A stretch of 63,526 nt of DNA from an uncultured Mediterraneibacter sp. (GTDB lineage Bacteria; Bacillota; Clostridia; Lachnospirales; Lachnospiraceae), in the NCBI GenBank assembly GCA_944384505.1, contig CALWTQ010000012.1, forward strand, positions 1 through 63,526. Direction: 5' to 3'. Positions 45,452-55,825 of the stretch are shown here, piece by piece. A program made the position numbers and the translations under genes. The first letter of the stretch is position 1; each line of letters begins with the position of its first letter. Below the pieces are notes generated by a model. That model was not told the DNA's origin. It ran no database searches and saw only the letters and a list, made by a program, of their open reading frames with translations.

Positions 45452-46990
45452 ATGAGTAAGAGACCAACCGTATTGATGATATTAGACGGCTACGGCTTAA
45501 GAGATGAGAAACATGGCAATGCTGTTGCCGAGGCGGCAACTCCGGTGATGGACAGGCTGATGGCAGAATGCCCGTTTGTGAGAGGGAATGCCAGCGGCAT
45601 GGCGGTAGGGCTTCCGGACGGACAGATGGGAAACTCTGAGGTAGGCCATCTGAATATGGGAGCCGGACGTATTGTCTACCAGGATCTGACTAAGATCACT
45701 AAGGCGATCCAGGACGGCGATTTCTTTGAGAATAAAGCGCTTCTGGCAGCCTGTGAGAATGTGAAGAAGAATGATTCTTCGCTTCATATGATGGGGCTTG
45801 TATCGGACGGCGGCGTACACAGCCACAATACACATATTTACGGACTTCTGGAACTGGCGAAGAGACAGGGGATCGGGAAGGTTTATGTGCACTGCTTCCT
45901 GGACGGACGTGACACGCCTCCGGCATCCGGTAAAGAGTATGTGGAGGAACTGGAAGCGAAGATGAAAGAGATCGGCGTCGGCGAGGTCGCTACAGTATCG
46001 GGCCGCTACTACGCGATGGACCGGGATAACCGCTGGGACCGTGTGGAGAGAGCTTATAAGGCGCTTGTAAAAGGCGAGGGAGTACAGGCTGATTCCGCGA
46101 CAGCAGGAATCCAGGCTTCCTATGACAATGAGAAGACAGACGAGTTTGTAGAGCCTATGGTTGTGATGAAGGACGGCGCTCCCACTGCGACTGTGAAGGA
46201 CGGGGATTCCCTTATTTTCTTTAATTTCCGCCCTGACCGCGCGAGAGAGATCACGAGAACATTCTGTGACGATGATTTCACAGGGTTTGACAGAGGGGAG
46301 CGTGTGAAGACGACATACGTATGCTTCACTGAGTATGACGTTACGATCCCGAATAAGCTGGTAGCGTTTGAAAAGGAAGAAATCACGAACACATTCGGCG
46401 AGTTCCTTGCAGCCCATGGGCTTAAGCAGGCGCGTATCGCTGAGACAGAGAAGTACGCTCACGTAACATTCTTCTTCAACGGCGGAGTTGAGGAGCCGAA
46501 TCCGGGTGAGGACAGAATTCTTGTAAAATCTCCAAAGGTTGCAACTTATGACCTGAAACCGGAGATGAGCGCTTACGAAGTGTGCGATAAACTGGTTGAG
46601 GCGATCAAGTCCGGCAAATACGACGTGATTATTATCAACTTCGCGAACCCGGATATGGTAGGACATACCGGAGTTGAGCCTGCCGCGATCAAGGCCATTG
46701 AGGCTGTTGACAAGTGTGTGGGACGTGCGGTAGACGCTATTAAAGAAGTAGACGGACAGATGTTTATCTGTGCTGATCACGGGAATGCAGAGCAGCTTAT
46801 CGATGAGGAGACAGGGGAGCCGTTCACAGCCCATACAACCAATCAGGTTCCATTTATCCTTGTAAACGCAGATCCGTCTTACCGCCTGCGGGAGGACGGA
46901 TGTCTTGCGGATATCGCTCCGACGCTGATTGAGATGATGGGAATGGAACAGCCAAGGGAAATGACAGGGAAATCTCTGATTATAAAATAG
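45452..46990 (+). CDS. gpmI: 2,3-bisphosphoglycerate-independent phosphoglycerate mutase
   Basis: GpmI interconverts 3- and 2-phosphoglycerate with two Mn ions. The 512-residue protein has the alkaline-phosphatase-like metal site with LMILDGYGL at the N-terminus, the phosphorylated serine in [19 protein letters not shown], and the late metal motifs [12 protein letters not shown] and ICADHGNAE. The start at 45452 follows AAAGGAG by eight bases. It fills the step between pgk and pyk, both in this window. A long antisense open frame covers it but is a shadow. Confidence 0.96.
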   Translation: MSKRPTVLMILDGYGLRDEKHGNAVAEAATPVMDRLMAECPFVRGNASGMAVGLPDGQMGNSEVGHLNMGAGRIVYQDLTKITKAIQDGDFFENKALLAACENVKKNDSSLHMMGLVSDGGVHSHNTHIYGLLELAKRQGIGKVYVHCFLDGRDTPPASGKEYVEELEAKMKEIGVGEVATVSGRYYAMDRDNRWDRVERAYKALVKGEGVQADSATAGIQASYDNEKTDEFVEPMVVMKDGAPTATVKDGDSLIFFNFRPDRAREITRTFCDDDFTGFDRGERVKTTYVCFTEYDVTIPNKLVAFEKEEITNTFGEFLAAHGLKQARIAETEKYAHVTFFFNGGVEEPNPGEDRILVKSPKVATYDLKPEMSAYEVCDKLVEAIKSGKYDVIIINFANPDMVGHTGVEPAAIKAIEAVDKCVGRAVDAIKEVDGQMFICADHGNAEQLIDEETGEPFTAHTTNQVPFILVNADPSYRLREDGCLADIAPTLIEMMGMEQPREMTGKSLIIK

Positions 46991-47010
46991 AGAGAAAATA
47001 AACCATGAAT

Positions 47011-47072
47011 GATAGACCCGGGCAGCTCCATGGCCGGAAGGAAATGAAGGCCGGGAGATACCCGGGTCTATC
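47011..47072 (+). terminator. Long hairpin after gpmI
   Basis: GATAGACCCGGG and CCCGGGTCTATC are perfect 12-bp arms, with an inner GGCC/GGCC pairing. There is no T-tract, so it could be a processing or stability hairpin, or a weak terminator in both directions. Confidence 0.55.
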
Positions 47073-47116
47073 TGTGGACGGTTTAACGTTGAGAACACAA
47101 GAGAGGACGGCTGATT

Positions 47117-49390
47117 ATGGATGAAAAGAAGATGCAGAAACGCCTGAACAGAATATTGAGCTATCTTGTAATCACAGGGGTCATTCTTCTGATAGCAGGT
47201 GCTTTTTTCATCCTATTCCTGCGGAATACTGTGGATCAGGCTGCGGATGAACAGATGAAAAGCGAGACTGGCGAGTATGTCAAGAGGCTGAAGAAACAGA
47301 TGTCATCGGATCTTCAGCTTCTGGACACGATCGCAGGCGTAATGGAAAACAGCAGCATATCTGAGGAAGAGGAATTTCCGCAGATTTTAGCTGACGTGCG
47401 CGCTCAAAATGACTTTCTGAGTATGGTTTACTTTACGGTTTCCGGAGAAGGGATAGTGGTTACGGACGCGGAGGTAAGAGAGATGACGCTGGAAGAAAGT
47501 CAGGGGGAGATGCGGGAGGTGGTGACCGCTGTCCTGAGCGGTGAGAGCACGATCTCTGATTTGTTCTGGAGCAAAATGGTAAACGAGAATGCCTTTGCGT
47601 ACGGAGTCCCGGTGAAAAAAGACGGCGTGATTACAGGGGCGCTCTGTGCCAGCGACCATGTGGAAATATTCACGGATATTCTTGAAGGGCAGCAGGTTAT
47701 GGGCGGCAGCGGGAGTATTAATCTGCTCAGCCAGAACGGTGATTTCCTGCTTCGTTTCTGGGAGCCTCTCAAAACAGAGGAAAAAGCTACGATTTTCTCC
47801 TCGCCTTATCTGGATTCTGATCAGTTTGAAGAGGTAAGGGAGAAGATGGAAGCAGAGGAGGAGATCTGGTTTTCATTCAGGTATGAAGGGGAGTCATACA
47901 GATCATACCTTGAGCCGCTTGGGATAAATGGCTGGTATCTTCTCTGTGTGAGCTCTGCGGAGAGGAGTAATGAACTTCTGTCTCTGGCTGTGAAGGTCAT
48001 GGGAGCGGTTTCTGCCGGGATTCTTATAATTGCTGCCCTCTGGCTTTTTTATATTCAGAGGGTTGTCAGAGAAAATATGAAGGAGCTGCGCAGCCTGGCG
48101 TATTATGATACGCTGACCGGAGCGTATAATTTTTACCGTTTTACACAGCTTGCGAAGGAGAGACACAGGAAAGACAGTGAATGTACGATAGTTGCCCTCA
48201 ACGTTCACCAGTTCAAGTTGATCAATGAAATTTTCGGGAAGGAGCAGGCAGACCGGCTTATTTGCCATATTTCTGATACAATACACGGATGTATCAGGGA
48301 AGACGAACTTTTCTGCCGTGAAAGCGCTGACTTTTTCTATCTTTTTCTGAGAGATACAGACAGGGACAGGATCCGGGAGCGCATGAAATGGATTATGGAA
48401 AACGGCGCCGGATATTCTGATCAAGAGGGCGAAAAATATCACACTTTCCTGTATTGCGGTGCAGTGATATCCAGGAAAAGTGAGACGGTCTATGAAGTGG
48501 ATCAGATGCTGACGCATGTGATGTTTGCCCTGGATAAGGCGCGGGAGACGCATCAGAATAATGTGTGGTTCTTCGATTCAAAGCTGCATGAAAAGGAGCT
48601 GATGAACAATTATGTGGAAAGCCATATGTACCAGGCGCTGGAGGACAAAGAATTCAGGCTCTTCCTGCAGCCCCAGATAGACCTTGCCACGGGGAAGGTC
48701 TGCGGCGCGGAAGCTCTGGTCCGCTGGATAAAAAAGGACGGCAAAATAATATATCCGGATCAGTTTATCCCGCTGTTTGAAGAAAATGGCTTCTGCAAAT
48801 TTCTTGATATGTATATGGTTGATAGAGTCTGTTCCTGCATCCGGGGCTGGATCAACAGGGGATATGAACCGGTTCCTGTATCGGTCAATCAGTCGAAGAC
48901 GGTAATATTTGAACATAATTTTACAAGAAAACTATACACTATCGTCATCAGCTGGGGGATCAGTCCAGAGCTGATCACTCTTGAGATACTCGAAGGCATG
49001 GCCCTGAAGAATCCGAACGACCTGAACCGGAAAATATCTATGCTGAAGGAAAAGGGGTTCCGGATCGCCATGGATGACTTTGGAAGCGGCTATTCGTCTC
49101 TGAATACACTGGGGCAGATCCAGATTGACGAACTGAAACTGGACCGCGGGTTTCTGCGGGACGTTGCGGCGGATAAAAATAAGAAATCCTGGATTATTAT
49201 GGAGCAGATCACAGAAATGGCAAAGAAACTGCACATTAAGACGGTTGTGGAAGGTGTGGAGACCGGGGAGAATGACCGGATGATCCGGGAGCTGGGGTGC
49301 GACTGCGGTCAGGGGTATTATTACGGGAAGCCGGTCAGCGCGGAGGAATTTACCGAAAAATATATCATAGGCGGACATGAACTGAATTGA
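47117..49390 (+). CDS. Membrane sensor with degenerate GGDEF and intact EAL domain
   Basis: The 757-residue protein should break down cyclic di-GMP. It has an N-terminal membrane helix (residues ~15-35), an extracytoplasmic sensor of dCache-like size (~40-290), a second helix (~295-315), and a GGDEF domain whose signature is replaced by RESADF, so cyclase activity is unlikely. The EAL domain keeps the catalytic set (EALVRW, VNQSK, TLEILEG, MDDFGSGYSSL, ELKLDRG, VVEGVE, QGYYYGKP). The dead GGDEF may bind GTP and regulate the EAL domain. Ligand unknown. Confidence 0.9.
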   Translation: MDEKKMQKRLNRILSYLVITGVILLIAGAFFILFLRNTVDQAADEQMKSETGEYVKRLKKQMSSDLQLLDTIAGVMENSSISEEEEFPQILADVRAQNDFLSMVYFTVSGEGIVVTDAEVREMTLEESQGEMREVVTAVLSGESTISDLFWSKMVNENAFAYGVPVKKDGVITGALCASDHVEIFTDILEGQQVMGGSGSINLLSQNGDFLLRFWEPLKTEEKATIFSSPYLDSDQFEEVREKMEAEEEIWFSFRYEGESYRSYLEPLGINGWYLLCVSSAERSNELLSLAVKVMGAVSAGILIIAALWLFYIQRVVRENMKELRSLAYYDTLTGAYNFYRFTQLAKERHRKDSECTIVALNVHQFKLINEIFGKEQADRLICHISDTIHGCIREDELFCRESADFFYLFLRDTDRDRIRERMKWIMENGAGYSDQEGEKYHTFLYCGAVISRKSETVYEVDQMLTHVMFALDKARETHQNNVWFFDSKLHEKELMNNYVESHMYQALEDKEFRLFLQPQIDLATGKVCGAEALVRWIKKDGKIIYPDQFIPLFEENGFCKFLDMYMVDRVCSCIRGWINRGYEPVPVSVNQSKTVIFEHNFTRKLYTIVISWGISPELITLEILEGMALKNPNDLNRKISMLKEKGFRIAMDDFGSGYSSLNTLGQIQIDELKLDRGFLRDVAADKNKKSWIIMEQITEMAKKLHIKTVVEGVETGENDRMIRELGCDCGQGYYYGKPVSAEEFTEKYIIGGHELN

Positions 49391-49409
49391 ACGGAAGGGA
49401 TACGATAAA

Positions 49410-49913
49410 ATGAGAGAGAGACTGACAAAAAGCGATGTGGATAAGATAAAGGCAGAAATTGAGCATCGTAAACTTGTGGAACGCAGAGAGCTTATCGAGG
49501 CTGTGAAAGAAGCCCGCGCCCAGGGCGACTTGAGCGAAAACTTCGAATACCAGGCGGCCAAAAGAGAGAAAAACCGCAATGAAAGCCGGATCAGATATCT
49601 GGAGAGAATGTTGAAAACAGCGGTGATTGTGGAGGATCATTCTGCATCGGATGAGATCGGGCTCAACAATACGGTGGAGATATACTGTGAGGATGACGAC
49701 GAGGTGGAGACATACCGGATTGTTACCTCTGTGCGGGGAAGCTCGTTAAACGGACTGGTCAGCATAGAGTCGCCTATCGGCAAAGCTCTTCTCGGCCACA
49801 AAGAGGGGGACCGGGTATTTGTGAAGGTGAATAATGACTTTGGGTATTATGTGGTGATCCGGAAAGTCATAAAGACCGAGAGTGAGGATGAAGATCAGAT
49901 CAGAAGTTTTTAA
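49410..49913 (+). CDS. greA: Transcription elongation factor GreA
   Basis: GreA rescues backtracked RNA polymerase by stimulating transcript cleavage. The 167-residue protein has the N-terminal coiled coil with the acidic tip GDLSENFEYQAA and the C-terminal FKBP-like domain (SPIGKALLGHKEGDRVFV). It starts 19 bases after the EAL gene and precedes the HAD gene, so they may be co-transcribed. Confidence 0.92.
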   Translation: MRERLTKSDVDKIKAEIEHRKLVERRELIEAVKEARAQGDLSENFEYQAAKREKNRNESRIRYLERMLKTAVIVEDHSASDEIGLNNTVEIYCEDDDEVETYRIVTSVRGSSLNGLVSIESPIGKALLGHKEGDRVFVKVNNDFGYYVVIRKVIKTESEDEDQIRSF

Positions 49914-49938
49914 ATGATATTGAAATACAGGAGGAATT

Positions 49939-50598
49939 ATGAAGTATAAAACAGCTCTTTTTGACCTGGACGGCACAATCACTGATTCCGGCCCGGGAAT
50001 TATGAACAGTATCCGCTATGCGCTTACAAAACATGGACTTGCGGTTCCATCAGAGGAAACTCTCAGGACGTTTATCGGACCGCCGCTCAAAGATCAGTTT
50101 CAGATCGTATGCGGCCTTACGGAAGAGGAGAGTCTGAGGCTGGTGGAATCCTACAGAGAGTATTACACGGTGAAAGGTATCTATGAAAACAGCGTGTATG
50201 ACGGCGTGCCGGAGATGCTTAAGAGACTTGGAGAAGCCGGGATCCGCGTTGTGATGGCGACTGCCAAGCCGGAAGAATTTGCCGTGAGGATTGCGGATCA
50301 TTTTGACTTTGCGAAATATTTTGAATTTATCGGCGGAGCTTCTATGGGAGAAGAGCGGACTAATAAGTATGAAGTGATAGAATATGTGCTTGCGTCCTGC
50401 GGGATCTCTCAGGAGGAGAGAGAAAACGCGGTTATGATAGGAGACCGCTCCCATGATATCCTGGGAGCGCAGAAAGCCGGCATCCACAGTATCGGAGTGC
50501 TGTACGGATACGGAAGCCGGGAGGAGCTGACCGGAGCGGGAGCTGAGCGGATCGCTGATTTGCCCGGAGAAGCCGCGGATATTATATTAGGGGAGTGA
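49939..50598 (+). CDS. HAD-superfamily phosphatase, phosphoglycolate phosphatase-like
   Basis: The 219-residue protein has HAD motif I (FDLDGTITDSGPGI), motif II in MATAKP, a motif III lysine in TNKYEVIEYVL, and motif IV MIGDRSHDILGAQKAGI. Size and cap type fit the Gph/PpaX group. The substrate could be phosphoglycolate or another small phosphate ester. AGGAGGAATT precedes the ATG. A strong terminator follows. Confidence 0.88.
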   Translation: MKYKTALFDLDGTITDSGPGIMNSIRYALTKHGLAVPSEETLRTFIGPPLKDQFQIVCGLTEEESLRLVESYREYYTVKGIYENSVYDGVPEMLKRLGEAGIRVVMATAKPEEFAVRIADHFDFAKYFEFIGGASMGEERTNKYEVIEYVLASCGISQEERENAVMIGDRSHDILGAQKAGIHSIGVLYGYGSREELTGAGAERIADLPGEAADIILGE

Positions 50599-50625
50599 GG
50601 ACTTCCGGGAGAGTCTTAAAGGGAA

Positions 50626-50672
50626 GACAGCTGAGCCTGTGTATGACAGAGGCTCAGCTGTCCTCTTTTTAA
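50626..50672 (+). terminator. Rho-independent terminator after the HAD gene
   Basis: GACAGCTGAGCCT and AGGCTCAGCTGTC form a perfect 13-bp stem, followed by CTCTTTTTAA. Confidence 0.93.
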
Positions 50673-51009
50673 TGGCTGGTACAGTCTTGCATATGAAGAA
50701 ATCATTCTGCGTGATATAGCCAGATATTTATTTTTCATTGTACTAGGCAGGGAAAAATTCAGATTCCGGCATTTGTAAAAGTTCGTTCTGGGTTTATTGC
50801 GGCTGAGCGGATGCAATAAAAAATATTTATCGTTAATAAGATATTCTAATTACACTTTTGGCTGAAAACCTGTATAATAACTAACTAGAGTGTATAATAG
50901 CGGTTAGTTTTGCTATTATCGCTCTTTGTACACAGGAAATTTTATTGTAACAGTCCGGCATGACAGATGACGGACTGCTGCATACATTACTTAGAATTGA
51001 GGAACATAC
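50673..51009 (+). promoter_or_regulatory. Promoter and structured leader of the first activase gene
   Basis: A perfect TATAAT at 50873-50878 has a weak -35 (TTACAC, 50850-50855; 17-bp spacer). The ~125-nt leader has two hairpins: AGAG..ATAATAGC with GCTATTAT..CTCT (about 50887-50924), and CAGTCCG/CGGACTG (50951-50977). No known riboswitch was recognised. The part before 50840 holds nothing clear. Confidence 0.5.
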
Positions 51010-54000
51010 ATGAGAAAAGAGAAAGGCATTGTTTTTGCAGGAATTGACGTCGGATCCACAACAACGAAAACGGTTGTTATGGACGGAAATACACACACTG
51101 TTCTGTACTCAGATTACAGACGGCATCAGGCAGATCAGATAAAGAGCGTTCAGGATATATTGTGGAAGCTGCAGGGGAAATTCCCGAAACATCAGATCTA
51201 TCTTTCTATGACCGGCTCAGGCGCGAAGATACTGGCGGATGCGGTGGGGGTTCCGTATATCCAGGAAGTAGTGGCGAACTCAGTTGCGCTGAGGGAAAAG
51301 TATGATAATGTAAATACTGCCATCGAGCTTGGCGGTCAGGATGCGAAGATCATTTTCTTCCGTGAGAATGAGTCAACGCACCAGCTGGAAACTTCGGATA
51401 TGCGCATGAACGGAAGCTGTGCGGGCGGAACAGGAGCGTTCCTCGATGAGATTGCTTCGGTGCTCAGCATGCCCGTAGAAAAGCTGAATGAGGCCGCGGC
51501 ACATGGCACCTGCGTTTATGACGTTTCCGGACGGTGCGGCGTGTATGCCAAGACAGATATTCAGCCCCTGCTCAATCAGGGAGTGTCGAAAAACGATCTG
51601 GCTCTGTCCGCGTTTCACGCGATCGCAAAGCAGACCATCGGCGGCCTTGCGCAGGGGATGACAATCCGGGGGCCGGTCGTGTTTGAAGGGGGGCCTTTGA
51701 CCTTTAATCCTGAGCTGGTGAAAGTGTTCGCGCAGAGGCTGGATCTGACGAAAGATGAGATTCTGATCCCTGAACATCCGGAGCTGATGATGGCGTACGG
51801 CGCGGCTCTGTCTCTGGAGACTCTCTCTGACAAGGAACCAATCTGTCCGGAAGAGCTGACAGCGGCTCTCAGAGAGATGAAAAGCAAAATGAAAAGTCAG
51901 GGCAAGGTTCCGCCTTTTTTCGAATCAGAGGAGGAGAAAGCCAGGTTTATGGAGAGGCACAGCCTGCCCAGGTGGGAGCCTTATCAGCCGGAAAATGGTG
52001 AAACCGTAAGAGGATATCTCGGAATTGACTCAGGGAGCACAACGACGAAATTCGTCCTGATGGATGAAGAAGAACAGATACTGGATTCCTTCTATGCCCC
52101 TAATGAGGGAGATCCGCTCAATGTGGCAAAGCAGGCGCTCTTGGAACTGAAAAGCCGTTATGAATCCGCAGGAGCACACCTGGAGATTATAGGCGCCGGA
52201 ACAACGGGGTATGGAGAACAGCTTTTCGCAGAGGCGTTCTCAGCCGAATGCCATGTGGTGGAGACTGTGGCTCATGCCAGAGCGGCGGAGAAATATGTGC
52301 CGGGCGCTTCCTTCATTCTCGACATCGGCGGACAGGATATGAAGGCGATCTGGCTGGAAGATGGAATCATTACAAACATTGTTGTAAATGAAGCATGCTC
52401 GTCCGGATGCGGGTCTTTCCTTGAGAATTTCGCCGCCTCTTTGCATATTCCGGCGGATCAGATTGCCGAAGCCGCGTTTTCTTCGGAGAATCCGGCGGAC
52501 CTGGGAAGCCGCTGTACGGTCTTCATGAACAGCAGTATTGTAACGGAGCAGCGCAATGGAAAGCTTCCGGGAGATATTATGGCCGGCTTGTGCCGCTCGA
52601 TCATAGAAAATGTATTTACAAAGGTGATCCGCCTCTCAAACACAGACAGCCTGGGAGATAAGATTGTCGTCCAGGGAGGCACATTTAAAAATGACGCTGT
52701 CCTGCGGGCGCTGGAGCAGTACACGGGGAAAGAGGTGATCCGGGCGCCTTATCCCGGAATTATGGGCGCTATCGGCGCGGCGCTTCTCACAAAAGAGCGG
52801 ATGGGCGGCACCCGGAAAACCTTTATCGGGCTGGATGCGCTTGAACAGTTTACATATACTCAGAAAGCGGATCTTCCCTGCCCGTTCTGCGGAAACCACT
52901 GTAAGAGGACTGTGGTTCAGTTCTCAAACGGGAAACAGTGGGTTACGAATAACCGGTGCGAGAAAGGGGAAATACTGGGGGATCCGAAGAGTGAGGACGT
53001 GCAGAAAAAGGTAAGAGAAGCGGCAAAAGAGCAGAACAGCACGCCGAACCTGTTTAAATTGAGAGAGAAGCTTCTCTTCCAGACATATCCGTATCCGGAG
53101 CCTTCCGCTGTGAGGGACACAGTGATCGGTATTCCGAGAGTGTTAAGCTTCTGGGATATGATGCCGTTCTGGAATACATTCTTCCGCGCGCTGGGATTTA
53201 CAGTGAAGCTTTCCCGGCCAAGCACGAGGAAGCTGTATGAGAGCGGTTTGAGCGCAGTGACGTCGGATACTGTCTGCTTCCCGGCCAAGCTGGTGCATGG
53301 ACATATCCGCGACTTGAAAAAGCAGAAGGCAGACAGGATCTTTATGCCTTCCTTCAATAAGATGCCAACAGAAAATACGGAGGATACCAGCGAGTCTATG
53401 TGCGCTGTGGTAAAGGGATATCCTCTTGTAATAAAGAATTCGGACAACCCCAAAGAGCAGTGGGGCATTGAGCTTGATCTGCCGATGTTCTTCTGGTATT
53501 CAGATCAGGAGAGGAAAGACCAGATCATCCAATATGCTATGGATACCTATCAGATTTCCCCGGAGGAAACGATGAAAGCCATCGAGGCGGCTGACAAGGC
53601 GCAGCAGGCCTTTTCTGATGAAATGCACAGCGCGGGACAGAAGATCCTGGAAGAGATACAAAGAAACGGCAGCTTCGCGGTTGTGCTTGCCGCCCGGCCC
53701 TATCAGACAGATTCCCTTGTAAATCATGATCTGCCGGCACTGCTGGCAGGGATGGGAATCCCGGTTCTGACAGCCGATTCGCTTCCTCTGGAGAAAGACG
53801 GAGAGCTTAAGAAGAGCGCCCTGGATATCGTAAATAATTACCACGCGCGCATGCTCTCCTCCGCGATCACGGCAGCCAGAAATCCTAATCTGGAATACAT
53901 CCAGATCGTCAGCTTCGGCTGCGGGCACGATGCTTATCTGTCAGATGAGATCATCAGGGTCATGAAAGAGATATCCGGGAAGACGCCTCTGGTGCTGAAA

Positions 54001-55416
54001 CTGGATGAGAGCGACGTCCAGGGGCCGATGCGGATCAGGGTGCGTTCCTTTATTGAGACTATATCCATGCGCAGGAGCAAGTCCAAGACAAAGCAGGTGA
54101 ATCATCTGGATGATCCGTATCCTGTAAAGTTCACGAAAAAGGACCGGAAAGAAAAAACTGTGCTGGTCCCCAACACCTCCCACGCGTTCAGCCGCGTGAT
54201 GTCCGCGGCTATGAAGAAGCAGGGCCTGAAGGCCGTGCCTCTGGAATATGGGAGAGAGACGGCGATCCGGCTTGGCAAACAATATGTGCATAATGACATA
54301 TGTTTCCCGGCTCAGATCGTCATCGGCGAAGCTCTGGCCGCACTGAAAAGCGGAAAGTATGATCCGGATAACACGGCCATAGCGATGGGCAAATATATCG
54401 GGGACTGCAGACTGACCCACTACAGCGCGCTGCTGCGGAAAGCCCTGGATGACGCTGGATTTTCCCAGGTGCCGATCCTGACAAATGATGATAAAGACAG
54501 CCATGACCTCCATCCGGGCTATAAGATGAATCTGATGGCTTCCGTGCAGATCGCTGTGTCCCTTCCGATGGTTGACGTGCTCGAAGAGCTGCTTCGCAAG
54601 ATACGGCCATATGAAATCGTGCCGGGCAGCGCGGACAAAGCATTTGAGCAGGGGATGGATCTTCTGATTGACGGGCTGGAGAAGCACGGAGTGCGGGGAG
54701 CCCTCAAAGGATTCGCCCAGGCGGTTGATGTGATGAAGAAAGTAGAGTATGACCGCTCCCACAGAAAGCCGCAGGTGCTGATTGTCGGAGAATATCTGCT
54801 GAACTTCCATCCGGGAGCGAACCATGAGATTGAAAGATACCTTGAGAAAAACGGGTTTGAGATCATCGAGGCGAGAATGTCTGATGTGATTCAGAAGATC
54901 TATTTTAACAATGATTCCATCATTCACCAGTGCAGCGTTCACAGGCCTGTCAAGGATAAGATCTGGTATGCCGCGGCGGATAAAATATTCGACATTGCGC
55001 ATGATATGACAGACCGGATCGCTTCCACACATCCGCTGTATGAGCGCGCCTGCAGGCTGCCCGAGCTGGCCAAGAAGAGCGATGAGATCATTCCGCGGAC
55101 ATTTGACGCGGGTGAGGGAATCCTTATACCTGGCGAGATCCTCCATCACGCAGAAAAAGGATGCAGGGCATTCGTGATACTGCAGCCGTTTGGATGCCTT
55201 CCAAACCATGTGGTAGGCCGCGGCATTGTGAAAAAGCTTAAAGAACTGTATCCGGACGCATGGATCCTCTCGCTGGACTATGACCCGGACGTCAGCTTCG
55301 CCAACCTGGAGAACCGTCTCCAGATGCTTGTCATGAACGTCAAAGAAATGGGCAAAGACAGACAGCAGAAAAAAGAGAAGAAGGAAGAAGACGGGCGGAA
55401 GCTTGGAATTGCATAA
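51010..55416 (+). CDS. Giant 2-hydroxyacyl-CoA dehydratase activase-related protein (paralogue 1)
   Basis: The 1,468-residue protein fuses several parts: two ASKHA ATPase domains of the BadF/HgdC activase family (GIDVGSTTTK near residue 15 and GIDSGSTTTK near 338) with cysteines in CAGGTG (~137) and CSSGCGSF (~463). A CPFCGNHC cysteine block (~623) comes next, then a DUF2229-type region from ~706, and an HgdB-like C-terminal region (ICFPAQIV near 1097). Classic activases use ATP and one [4Fe-4S] cluster to pass an electron to radical dehydratases. These fused proteins have no firmly known substrate. Unlike the true systems, no separate HgdA/HgdB genes are adjacent. Confidence 0.87.
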   Translation: MRKEKGIVFAGIDVGSTTTKTVVMDGNTHTVLYSDYRRHQADQIKSVQDILWKLQGKFPKHQIYLSMTGSGAKILADAVGVPYIQEVVANSVALREKYDNVNTAIELGGQDAKIIFFRENESTHQLETSDMRMNGSCAGGTGAFLDEIASVLSMPVEKLNEAAAHGTCVYDVSGRCGVYAKTDIQPLLNQGVSKNDLALSAFHAIAKQTIGGLAQGMTIRGPVVFEGGPLTFNPELVKVFAQRLDLTKDEILIPEHPELMMAYGAALSLETLSDKEPICPEELTAALREMKSKMKSQGKVPPFFESEEEKARFMERHSLPRWEPYQPENGETVRGYLGIDSGSTTTKFVLMDEEEQILDSFYAPNEGDPLNVAKQALLELKSRYESAGAHLEIIGAGTTGYGEQLFAEAFSAECHVVETVAHARAAEKYVPGASFILDIGGQDMKAIWLEDGIITNIVVNEACSSGCGSFLENFAASLHIPADQIAEAAFSSENPADLGSRCTVFMNSSIVTEQRNGKLPGDIMAGLCRSIIENVFTKVIRLSNTDSLGDKIVVQGGTFKNDAVLRALEQYTGKEVIRAPYPGIMGAIGAALLTKERMGGTRKTFIGLDALEQFTYTQKADLPCPFCGNHCKRTVVQFSNGKQWVTNNRCEKGEILGDPKSEDVQKKVREAAKEQNSTPNLFKLREKLLFQTYPYPEPSAVRDTVIGIPRVLSFWDMMPFWNTFFRALGFTVKLSRPSTRKLYESGLSAVTSDTVCFPAKLVHGHIRDLKKQKADRIFMPSFNKMPTENTEDTSESMCAVVKGYPLVIKNSDNPKEQWGIELDLPMFFWYSDQERKDQIIQYAMDTYQISPEETMKAIEAADKAQQAFSDEMHSAGQKILEEIQRNGSFAVVLAARPYQTDSLVNHDLPALLAGMGIPVLTADSLPLEKDGELKKSALDIVNNYHARMLSSAITAARNPNLEYIQIVSFGCGHDAYLSDEIIRVMKEISGKTPLVLKLDESDVQGPMRIRVRSFIETISMRRSKSKTKQVNHLDDPYPVKFTKKDRKEKTVLVPNTSHAFSRVMSAAMKKQGLKAVPLEYGRETAIRLGKQYVHNDICFPAQIVIGEALAALKSGKYDPDNTAIAMGKYIGDCRLTHYSALLRKALDDAGFSQVPILTNDDKDSHDLHPGYKMNLMASVQIAVSLPMVDVLEELLRKIRPYEIVPGSADKAFEQGMDLLIDGLEKHGVRGALKGFAQAVDVMKKVEYDRSHRKPQVLIVGEYLLNFHPGANHEIERYLEKNGFEIIEARMSDVIQKIYFNNDSIIHQCSVHRPVKDKIWYAAADKIFDIAHDMTDRIASTHPLYERACRLPELAKKSDEIIPRTFDAGEGILIPGEILHHAEKGCRAFVILQPFGCLPNHVVGRGIVKKLKELYPDAWILSLDYDPDVSFANLENRLQMLVMNVKEMGKDRQQKKEKKEEDGRKLGIA

Positions 55417-55422
55417 AAATAC

Positions 55423-55442
55423 GCCGGGGCAAAAGCCCCGGC
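55423..55442 (+). terminator. Terminator-like hairpin after activase paralogue 1
   Basis: GCCGGGGC and GCCCCGGC pair around AAAA. The downstream tract is weak (TGTTGTGC), so termination may be partial. Confidence 0.6.
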
Positions 55443-55578
55443 TGTTGTGCACTGTTTCATTTACTTACAGTATAATGAGGCAGTGCATTTGTTTTACATA
55501 CATTTTTCATTAGATAAAGTATAGGTTTTACATCTCCAGATTATACTATGGACGGAAAACAGAAACGAGGGATGAAAA

Positions 55579-55824
55579 ATGTACACAAGATTATGGAATC
55601 TGATTACAAAACATATGGATGAAAGCCACGCAGTATCACTCTTCCTGCCGGTCATGATCGTTGGATGGACAGTGTTCGGAGTCGCTGCCGGACTGCTTGT
55701 ATGTACCGTTACAGGAACATCAATCATGCACGCGCTCGCAGACCTGATCTGCGCCGGAGGATACGCCGGGCTGGTGCTGGGACTGCTGGGAGGGTGCTTC
55801 TTCCTGTACCGCAGAGGGCTGTGA
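55579..55824 (+). CDS. Small two-helix membrane protein
   Basis: The 81-residue protein has two hydrophobic segments (residues ~20-46 and 54-75) and the charged end YRRGL. GAGGGATGAAAA precedes the ATG. No family is recognised. Tail and codon use look like a real gene, but it may be lineage specific. It lies between the first activase gene and the family A repeat. Confidence 0.6.
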   Translation: MYTRLWNLITKHMDESHAVSLFLPVMIVGWTVFGVAAGLLVCTVTGTSIMHALADLICAGGYAGLVLGLLGGCFFLYRRGL

Positions 55825-55825
55825 A

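Noticed and set aside
45497-47098. 533-codon open frame antisense to gpmI
   Set aside because: No family features and no ribosome binding site. It is a by-product of codon bias in gpmI, which is certain.
50880-51009. Known riboswitch before the activase gene
   Set aside because: Hairpins are present but no signature of a known riboswitch class could be recognised.
53941-55452. 503-codon open frame antisense to activase paralogue 1
   Set aside because: It mirrors a well-supported gene and shows no protein-like motif.
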